Part shown: positions 1 through 4,617 of the stretch, in pieces
Layout of the letters: each line of letters opens with the position of its first letter
Numbering within the stretch: the stretch's first letter is position 1
Source of the DNA: Bacteroidota bacterium
Lineage (GTDB): Bacteria > Bacteroidota > Bacteroidia > Flavobacteriales_F > PHOS-HE28
DNA: 5,652 nt
Direction: 5' to 3'
Assembly (NCBI GenBank): GCA_023430945.1
Contig: JAEYYE010000230.1
Location: forward strand, 1-5,652
Position numbers and translations under genes: made by a program
Notes under the pieces: generated by a model
Databases searched by the model: none
The model's input: only the letters and a program-made list of their open reading frames with translations
What the model was told of the DNA's origin: nothing

Positions 1-1203
1 CTTCTCCTCCATCTTCACGTAATCGGCGTGGTTCACCGCTACGATCACGGCATCGTACGGACCTTTCATCTCGGGCGCGAGCTCGTAGCCGTATTCGTGC
101 TTCACCTCGGCGCTGTCCGCGTGCGGATCGGTCACATCCACCGTGCAACTGAAGCTCTGTAATTCCTTCACCACATCGGCCACCTTGCTGTTGCGGATGT
201 CGGTGACGTTCTCCTTGAACGTTGCGCCCATCACCAGCACGCGTGCATCCGCAGGATTGGTTCCCGAAGCGATGATCTTCTTCACAGTCTGTTTGGCCAC
301 GTAACCGCCCATGCTGTCGTTCACGAAACGGCCACTATCGATGATCTGAGCGTGGTAGCCCAGTTCCTTCGCCTTGAAGACGAGGTAATACGGATCCACA
401 CCGATACAATGGCCACCTACGAGACCTGGCTGGAATTTCAGGAAATTCCACTTCGTCCCTGCCGCTTCAAGCACATCGTAGGTATTGATGCCCATGCGAT
501 TGAAGATGATCGAAAGCTCGTTGATCAAAGCGATGTTCACGTCGCGCTGCGTGTTCTCAATGATCTTCGCCGCTTCGGCCACCTTGATGCTCGTGGCGCG
601 ATGAACGCCGGCCTTCACCACCAACTCATACACTTTCGCGATCGTTTCCGCACTCTCCGGATCGCAACCGCTGCTCACTTTCACGATCGATTCCAGGGTA
701 TGTTCCTTGTCGCCCGGATTGATCCGCTCAGGTGAATAGCCGACCTTGAAATCGTCGATGTATTTCAGATCGCTCAAGCGCTCCAGCAACGGCACACAAT
801 CCTCCTCGGTGCAGCCCGGATACACGGTGCTTTCATACACCACGAAGTCACCTTTCTTCAACACCTGGCCCACGGTGCGCGTTGCTCCAAGCAACGGACC
901 CAGATCGGGGATGTTCTGCTGATCGATCGGTGTGGGCACGGCCACGATGAAGAATTCCACATCGCGCAGATCCTCCAGATCGGCGGTGAAATGGATGTCC
1001 GTCCCTTCGAATTCCGAAGCCTCCAATTCGTTGCTCGGATCTTCGCCATTGCGCATCATGTCCACGCGCTTCTGGTTGATGTCGAAGCCGACCACCTTCA
1101 ATTTGCGCGCGAACGCCAGTGCGATCGGCAGGCCTACATAGCCCAGGCCGATCACTGCGAGTTTCGCCTCCTTCTTCAGCAGGCGATCATACAGACTGTT
1201 CAT
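1..1203 (-). CDS. UDP-N-acetylhexosamine 6-dehydrogenase (TviB/WbpO-type nucleotide sugar dehydrogenase), 3' end beyond window
   Basis: The product is an NAD-dependent four-electron dehydrogenase of the UDP-glucose/GDP-mannose dehydrogenase superfamily. It is expected to oxidise C6 of UDP-GlcNAc or UDP-GalNAc to the uronic acid in the cytoplasm. I translated the minus strand directly: 401 codons run open from ATG 1203-1201 to the window edge. The family is about 425-435 residues, so only the last few dozen are missing. The N-terminal Rossmann motif GLGYVG is at residues 19-24. Family hallmarks follow in order: VPTPID, YESTVYPG, YSPERINPGDKEH, KVAEAAKIIENTQRD, then GGHCIGVDPYYL with the catalytic Cys at residue 266. 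The SPERINPGDKEH and IENTQRD blocks resemble TviB/WbpO (UDP-GalNAc/GlcNAc dehydrogenases) more than P. aeruginosa WbpA. The start overlaps the upstream dehydrogenase gene by 17 bp, and an AAAGGA lies right before the ATG. The context (WbpB- and WbpD-like neighbours) argues for UDP-GlcNAc as substrate; that part is inference. Confidence 0.93.
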   Translation of the reverse strand, partial: MNSLYDRLLKKEAKLAVIGLGYVGLPIALAFARKLKVVGFDINQKRVDMMRNGEDPSNELEASEFEGTDIHFTADLEDLRDVEFFIVAVPTPIDQQNIPDLGPLLGATRTVGQVLKKGDFVVYESTVYPGCTEEDCVPLLERLSDLKYIDDFKVGYSPERINPGDKEHTLESIVKVSSGCDPESAETIAKVYELVVKAGVHRATSIKVAEAAKIIENTQRDVNIALINELSIIFNRMGINTYDVLEAAGTKWNFLKFQPGLVGGHCIGVDPYYLVFKAKELGYHAQIIDSGRFVNDSMGGYVAKQTVKKIIASGTNPADARVLVMGATFKENVTDIRNSKVADVVKELQSFSCTVDVTDPHADSAEVKHEYGYELAPEMKGPYDAVIVAVNHADYVKMEEK

Positions 1204-2230
1204 TCCTTTTCTCGTAGATGCGTTCAATGATCTCCACCACCTTCAAGCCTTCCAGCGCGTTGGTGGTCATGGTATTCCTTCCCTTCAGCGTATCCACCAC
1301 GTTGTCTATGATGTACCCGTGGTTGTTGGCGCTGCCCTTGTACACGCCGTAATCGTTCGCCGGATTCGTTTCGGCGAGCACCGGCATTTCGTAGTCCTTG
1401 ATGTGGCAGTACTCGACCTTGTCCATGTACTGCCCGCCGATCTTCACGCTGCCCTTGCTACCGATGATCGTCATACTGCTCTCCAGGTTGCGGTCCCAGA
1501 CAGCGGTGCTGTAGTTGATGCAGCCCATTCCGCCGTTGAGGAAACGGAAGTTCACCAGGCCACTGTCCTCGAAGGCGGTGAGTTCCTTGTGTGTGAAATC
1601 ATCGAACTTGCCCTGGATCTCGTTGATGTCGCCGAAAAGCCAGTACATGATGTCAATGAAATGGCTGAATTGCGTGAACAGCGTGCCGCCATCGAGATCC
1701 GCGGTGCCTTTCCAGCTGCCTTTCCTGTAGTAACGCTCGTCGCGGTTCCAGTAGCAGTTCACCTGCACCATGAAGATGTCGCCAAGCAACCCTCCATCCA
1801 CCACGCTCTTGATCCACTGGCTCGGCGGACTGTACCTGTTCTGCATCACGCCGAACAAGTGGCGGTGCACCTGCAACGCCTTATAGATGAGCTTTTCGCA
1901 ACCGGCCTTGTTCAGTCCCATCGGCTTCTCGCACACCACATGTTTGCGGTGTTCCAGCGCGATCAGGCTTTGCGGAACGTGAAGACCATTCGGCGTACAC
2001 ACGGAGACCACATCGATCCGGGCATCGTGCTGCGCCAGCATTTCATCCAGATCGTTGTGGAAGGGAACATCCAGGTGATCGATGCCCAATTCCTTCCGAT
2101 CTCGTTGATCGCAAAGCGCAACCAGTTCGGCTTCCGGATGGCGCGAAACCATTTCGGCATGCCGCTTCCCGATATGTCCGCAACCCACGATCGCGAACCC
2201 GATCCTTCCTTCCGATCGAAGTTGGCTCAT
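1187..2230 (-). CDS. wbpB: Gfo/Idh/MocA oxidoreductase, WbpB/WlbA-type UDP-N-acetylglucosaminuronate 3-dehydrogenase
   Basis: The likely reaction is NAD-dependent oxidation of the C3 hydroxyl of UDP-GlcNAcA to the 3-keto sugar, which a PLP aminotransferase then aminates. With the start at ATG 2230-2228 the protein is 347 residues, typical for the family. An in-frame upstream ATG would add 19 residues inside the acetyltransferase gene and place extra sequence before the Rossmann fold, so I rejected it. Visible motifs are the nucleotide-binding GCGHIG (16-21), CTPNGLH (78-84), the family EKP signature (101-103, with Lys102 the expected catalytic lysine), the WNRDERYYRKGSWKGT region (161-176) and QFSHFID (187-193) with His190 as the likely second catalytic residue. 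The WNR...YY and SWKGT segments are characteristic of WbpB/WlbA rather than inositol or generic glucose-fructose oxidoreductases. The start overlaps the acetyltransferase stop in an ATGA quartet, suggesting translational coupling. The exact substrate is inferred from homology and context. Confidence 0.9.
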   Translation of the reverse strand: MSQLRSEGRIGFAIVGCGHIGKRHAEMVSRHPEAELVALCDQRDRKELGIDHLDVPFHNDLDEMLAQHDARIDVVSVCTPNGLHVPQSLIALEHRKHVVCEKPMGLNKAGCEKLIYKALQVHRHLFGVMQNRYSPPSQWIKSVVDGGLLGDIFMVQVNCYWNRDERYYRKGSWKGTADLDGGTLFTQFSHFIDIMYWLFGDINEIQGKFDDFTHKELTAFEDSGLVNFRFLNGGMGCINYSTAVWDRNLESSMTIIGSKGSVKIGGQYMDKVEYCHIKDYEMPVLAETNPANDYGVYKGSANNHGYIIDNVVDTLKGRNTMTTNALEGLKVVEIIERIYEKRNEQSV

Positions 2231-2802
2231 TTGATCCGTTCCACCTTGCCGCCTTTCAGCGAATAACGCTGGCCGCTTTCCAGGCATACCGCTTCACCGG
2301 CCTCGTTGAATTTCAACTTGTGACCATACTCGCTCATCCAGCCGGTCTGCCGCGCGGGATTGCCCACCACAAGCGCAAAATCCGGCACTTCCTTCGTCAC
2401 CACCGCACCAGCGCCGATGAAGGCGTAGCGGCCGATATCATGCCCGCACACAATGGTCGCGTTCGCGCCGATCGAAGCTCCTTTTTTCACAAGCGTGCGA
2501 AGGTACTGATCGCGCCGCGCCACCGCACTGCGCGGGTTGATCACGTTGGTGAACACCATGCTCGGCCCAAGGAACACATCATCCTCGCACTCCACGCCGG
2601 TGTAGATGCTCACGTTGTTCTGCACCTTCACGTTGCGGCCCAGCTTCACGCCGGGGCTCACCACCACGTTCTGCCCGATGTTGCAATCCTCGCCGATCGT
2701 GCAGCCGGGCATTATATGGCTGAAATGCCAGATGCGCGTGCCCCGGCCGATCGTGCAGCCTTCGTCGATCACCGCCGTGGGATGTGCCGTGTACTCGCTC
2801 AT
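2227..2802 (-). CDS. wbpD: UDP-2-acetamido-3-amino-2,3-dideoxyglucuronate N-acetyltransferase (WbpD/WlbB type)
   Basis: The protein is 191 residues, the same length I recall for P. aeruginosa WbpD. It is a left-handed parallel beta-helix (hexapeptide-repeat) acyltransferase. It is expected to transfer acetyl from acetyl-CoA to the 3-amino group of UDP-GlcNAc(3NH2)A, giving UDP-GlcNAc(3NAc)A. Hexapeptide repeats run from about residue 10 to 145. Near-signature WbpD/WlbB segments are RIWHFSHI (23-30), VQNNVSIY (60-67), GPSMVFTNVINPRS (79-92), LVKKGASIGANATIVCG (104-120) and GNPARQTGWMSEYG (147-160). A small C-terminal domain carries EAVCLESGQRYSL. The start ATG 2802-2800 is well placed before the conserved HPTAVID. 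No Shine-Dalgarno precedes it; instead a Bacteroidota-like -7 box lies 9 bp upstream. It is the first gene of a tightly overlapped three-gene block, although it acts last of the three in the pathway. Family assignment is very secure, and the product sugar follows from family knowledge. Confidence 0.94.
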   Translation of the reverse strand: MSEYTAHPTAVIDEGCTIGRGTRIWHFSHIMPGCTIGEDCNIGQNVVVSPGVKLGRNVKVQNNVSIYTGVECEDDVFLGPSMVFTNVINPRSAVARRDQYLRTLVKKGASIGANATIVCGHDIGRYAFIGAGAVVTKEVPDFALVVGNPARQTGWMSEYGHKLKFNEAGEAVCLESGQRYSLKGGKVERIK

Positions 2803-2811
2803 TCGGGGCTG

Positions 2812-2819
2812 CGAAGGTA
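2812..2819 (-). promoter_or_regulatory. Putative Bacteroidota -7 promoter element for the acetyltransferase operon
   Basis: On the minus strand this reads TACCTTCG, one mismatch from the Bacteroidota sigma-A -7 consensus TAnnTTTG, and ends 9 bp before the ATG of the acetyltransferase. No TTG/TTTG -33 element is visible at the expected 19-21 bp upstream, so the call rests on the -7 box and its position only. If real, the transcript would start almost at the start codon. Confidence 0.42.
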
Positions 2820-2852
2820 CCGAAAGCCGGGATTGCGATTTCTTTGGGCGTG

Positions 2853-2895
2853 CCGACGCTCACCCTTCGGCTCCGCTCAGGGCCAGCGCCGTCGG
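2853..2895. repeat. Imperfect GC-rich palindromic (REP-like) element
   Basis: The core at 2863-2882 reads CCCTTCGGCTCCGCTCAGGG, with CCCT/AGGG arms. It resembles the CCCTTCGACTCCGCTCAGGG type of short dispersed palindrome that I recall from many bacterial genomes. It is flanked by a second inverted pair: CCGACGCT at 2853-2860 against AGC plus GTCGG at 2885-2895, with a three-base GCC bulge. The nested arrangement looks like a repetitive extragenic palindrome, but copy number cannot be judged from one window. Confidence 0.4.
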
Positions 2896-2914
2896 GCCAA
2901 TGCTTCAAGTCCTC

Positions 2915-2938
2915 AGCCCCGCCGGATGGCGGGCGGCT
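2915..2938. other. GC-rich hairpin in the divergent intergenic region
   Basis: CCCGCC (2918-2923) and GGCGGG (2928-2933) form a perfect six-base-pair stem around a GGAT loop. Alternatively AGCC (2915-2918) pairs with GGCT (2935-2938) to extend the helix with a two-base bulge. There is no T run on either strand next to it, so it is not a convincing intrinsic terminator. It may belong to the neighbouring palindromic element or act on the divergent promoters. Function is unknown. Confidence 0.4.
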
Positions 2939-2990
2939 TCCGGGCTTTCCACGTATGTACCTCACGCGGGATCGGTCCTGCTCGATCAAT

Positions 2991-2998
2991 TATCTTTG
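2991..2998 (+). promoter_or_regulatory. Putative Bacteroidota -7 promoter element for the toxin-antitoxin operon
   Basis: TATCTTTG matches the Bacteroidota -7 consensus TAnnTTTG exactly and ends six bases before the antitoxin ATG at 3005. No -33 TTG is visible at the usual distance. The spacing would give a leaderless or nearly leaderless transcript, consistent with the lack of a Shine-Dalgarno there. Confidence 0.5.
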
Positions 2999-3004
2999 AA
3001 TGCC

Positions 3005-3211
3005 ATGAAGATCCTGATCGAGGTAAAAGAAAGCAAGGCCGAGTTCCTTCTGGAGCTTTTGCGTAGTTTACCTTTTGTGAAGACCACAGCCGTTCAGGAC
3101 GAAAATGAGGCTATACGCACCAATGTGCAGACCGCGGTAGAGCAAATGAATCAGGTTAAGTCTGGGAAATTAAAAGGCCGTCCAGTGCAAAAGCTCCTCG
3201 ATGAGCTTTGA
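3005..3211 (+). CDS. Probable antitoxin of a type II toxin-antitoxin pair (68 aa)
   Basis: This is a small 68-residue protein beginning MKILIEVKESKAEFLLELL and ending KGRPVQKLLDEL. I do not recognise a named antitoxin family with certainty. The pattern does match small Bacteroidota proteins found directly upstream of RelE/ParE-like toxins: a short beta strand, an amphipathic helix with ELLRSLPFV, a charged middle, then a GKLKGRP..LLDEL tail. The reading frame stays open upstream to 2606, but that part is antisense to the acetyltransferase gene. ATG 3005 follows a perfect TAnnTTTG box, so I chose it. The frame is complete. Its last 11 bases overlap the toxin start at 3201, the usual antitoxin-first coupled order. 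It lies on the strand opposite to the sugar operon and is visibly more AT-rich than its neighbours, suggesting separate acquisition. It would be expected to bind and neutralise the toxin and repress its own promoter; that is inference. Confidence 0.75.
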   Translation: MKILIEVKESKAEFLLELLRSLPFVKTTAVQDENEAIRTNVQTAVEQMNQVKSGKLKGRPVQKLLDEL

Positions 3212-3528
3212 GATCCGCACCCTTCCCGAATTCGATCGGCAAGCCAAGATCCTCGTAAAGAAATTCCCTTCACTGAAGCAGGATCTTCAGGAATTGGTCG
3301 AAAATTTACTGGAGGAACCGCGACAAGGAGCATTCCTTTGCAGGGATTGTTCACAAAGTGCGGATGCGGATCGCATCAAAGAGGAAAGGGAAATCTGGAG
3401 GAGCACGCGTGATCACATGCATCCAAGTCGTGGATGAAGTGATCTGGCTTTTGACTATTTACGATAAGTCAAGTAGATCGTCGATCAGTGACAAAGAGTT
3501 GTCGGTTCTGATCTCTCAAATAAGATAG
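3201..3528 (+). pseudogene. RelE/ParE-family toxin disrupted by a one-base frameshift
   Basis: The frame from ATG 3201 encodes MSFEIRTLPEFDRQAKIL and a helical segment with KKFPSLKQDLQELVENLLEEP, typical of the RelE/ParE fold N-terminus. As written it ends early at TGA 3435-3437 (78 aa). From 3352 a different frame carries the expected family C-terminus: HKVRMRIASKRKGKSGGARV, then ITCIQVVDEVIWLLTIYDKS and the tail SISDKELSVLISQIR, ending at TAG 3526-3528. Removing one T at 3350/3351 restores one continuous 108-residue protein, normal length for the family. The core strands and the usual active-site region lie after the break, so the truncated product is unlikely to be an active mRNA interferase or gyrase poison. 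A real mutation and a sequencing or assembly error are both possible. The stop lies 9 bp from the convergent decarboxylase stop. Confidence 0.83.
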
Positions 3529-3537
3529 ATCAGGTCC

Positions 3538-4527
3538 TTACTTCCGCACGTACCCCTCGAACGTATTGTGCTCCTTCTGGTACAGCTCGTCTTCGCTCAG
3601 GCTCTTGAAGTAATCGTACGTGATCTTCAAGCCTTCGGCGCGGCCCACCTTCGGCTCCCAATCCAGGATCTTTTTCGCCAGCGTTATGTCCGGCTGGCGC
3701 TGCATCGGATCGTCCTGCGGTAGCGGTTTGTAGATCACTTTCTGGCTGGTGCCGGTGAGCTTTATGATCTCCTCAGCGAACTGCGAAATAGTGATCTCGG
3801 CCGGATTGCCAACGTTCACCGGACCGGCATAATCGCTCTTCAGCAAACGGTAGATCCCTTCGATCAGATCATCCACGTAACAGAAGCTTCGCGTCTGGCT
3901 GCCATCACCGAAAACGGTTAGATCCTCGCCGCGTAACGCCTGGCCGATGAACGCCGGTAATACGCGTCCATCATTTAAACGCATCCGTGGACCGTAGGTA
4001 TTGAAGATCCGCACGATGCGAGTTTCCAGGCCATGGTACGTGTGGTACGCCATGGTGATCGCTTCCTGGAAACGTTTTGCTTCATCATACACACCACGCG
4101 GACCGATCGGATTCACATGCCCCCAATAATCCTCGGTTTGTGGGTGCACCTGTGGATCGCCGTACACTTCACTGGTGCTGGCGACCAGGATGCGTGCGCC
4201 TTTCGCCTTTGCCAATCCGAGCAGATTGTGCGTGCCCAGCGAACTCACCTTCAGCGTCTGGATCGGGATCTTCAGGTAATCGATCGGGCTGGCGGGGCTG
4301 GCGAAATGCAGGATGTACTTCAACGGACCCGGCACATGCACATACTTGCTCACGTCATGGTGATAGAATTCGAAATCCTCCCGCTTGAAGAGGTGTTCAA
4401 TGTTCTTCAGCCGCCCGGTGATCAGGTTGTCCATCCCGATCACGTAATAGCCTTCCCGCAGGAAGCGATCGCAGAGATGGGAGCCCAGGAAACCGGCGGC
4501 GCCGGTGATCAGCACACGTTCTTTCAT
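3538..4527 (-). CDS. uxs: UDP-glucuronate decarboxylase (UDP-xylose synthase)
   Basis: This extended short-chain dehydrogenase/reductase of 329 residues is expected to convert UDP-glucuronate to UDP-xylose and CO2 with bound NAD, through a 4-keto intermediate. The Rossmann motif GAAGFLGSH is at 9-17. HFASPASP (74-81) and the STSEVYGDP segment (117-125) are hallmarks of bacterial and eukaryotic UXS proteins. The SDR catalytic pair is Y147xxxK151 within GVYDEAKR. Further family blocks are RIFNTYGPRM, GDGSQTRSFCYVDDL and LPQDDPMQRQPDI. Length and start (ATG 4527-4525, two residues before the first beta strand) are complete. No Shine-Dalgarno is visible; the upstream bases are the TGATCAGA repeat. 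The preceding gene supplies its substrate, so the pair makes UDP-xylose. UDP-glucose/dTDP-glucose epimerase-dehydratases are the nearest alternatives, but the SPASP and STSEVYGDP segments favour decarboxylase strongly. Confidence 0.94.
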   Translation of the reverse strand: MKERVLITGAAGFLGSHLCDRFLREGYYVIGMDNLITGRLKNIEHLFKREDFEFYHHDVSKYVHVPGPLKYILHFASPASPIDYLKIPIQTLKVSSLGTHNLLGLAKAKGARILVASTSEVYGDPQVHPQTEDYWGHVNPIGPRGVYDEAKRFQEAITMAYHTYHGLETRIVRIFNTYGPRMRLNDGRVLPAFIGQALRGEDLTVFGDGSQTRSFCYVDDLIEGIYRLLKSDYAGPVNVGNPAEITISQFAEEIIKLTGTSQKVIYKPLPQDDPMQRQPDITLAKKILDWEPKVGRAEGLKITYDYFKSLSEDELYQKEHNTFEGYVRK

Positions 4528-4558
4528 GATCAGATGATCAGATGATTAGATGATCAGA
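4527..4558. repeat. Tandem array of four TGATCAGA octamers
   Basis: Four contiguous eight-base units are visible: TGATCAGA, TGATCAGA, TGATTAGA, TGATCAGA. Only one base differs across the array. The first base of the first unit is also the A of the decarboxylase ATG on the minus strand, so the repeat abuts the start codon and occupies where a ribosome-binding site would lie. Confidence 0.85.
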
Positions 4559-4571
4559 TAATTCGTTCGCC

Positions 4572-4615
4572 AGAAGATGATCATCTGATCTTCTGATCAT
4601 CTCATTTTCTGATCG
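4572..4615. repeat. GATC-rich inverted arm with alternative hairpins between ugd and uxs
   Basis: The right half of the 90-bp spacer contains reverse-complement relatives of the octamer on the same eight-base register: TCTGATCT (4584), TCTGATCA (4592), TCTCATTT (4600) and TCTGATCG (4608). It can pair imperfectly with 4527-4558 over about 32 positions. It can also form local hairpins: AGATGATCA 4575-4583 with TGATCATCT 4594-4602 (10-base loop), or AGAAGAT 4572-4578 with ATCTTCT 4588-4594. There is no T tract of terminator type. Confidence 0.75.
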
Positions 4616-4617
4616 CA

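Noticed and set aside
1319..2266. Long plus-strand open frame of 315 codons
   Set aside because: It is exactly antisense to the strongly supported WbpB-type dehydrogenase, its His/Val/Ala-rich translation has no recognisable fold, and there is no start context.
2228..2287. Upstream ATG at 2287 giving the WbpB-type protein 19 more residues
   Set aside because: The extension lies within the acetyltransferase coding region and would put extra residues before the Rossmann fold. ATG 2230 gives the ATGA overlap and a normal N-terminus.
2915..2938. Intrinsic terminator
   Set aside because: The GC-rich stem has no following T run on either strand, and it sits upstream of divergent genes rather than after one.
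2320..3066. Plus-strand open frame of 248 codons crossing the intergenic region
   Set aside because: It is antisense to the acetyltransferase and runs out of frame into the antitoxin. It is low-complexity His/Arg/Ala translation typical of a GC-rich shadow frame.
3345..3356. Programmed +1 ribosomal frameshift in the toxin gene
   Set aside because: There is no in-frame stop or slippery sequence at the join (GATTGTTCACAA) and this toxin family is not known to use recoding. A mutation or read error is simpler.
4033..4545. Plus-strand open frame of 170 codons
   Set aside because: It lies antisense to the UDP-glucuronate decarboxylase and has no protein features of its own.
4527..4615. CRISPR array
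   Set aside because: The units are eight bases, contiguous and without unique spacers, so this is a short tandem/inverted repeat rather than CRISPR.
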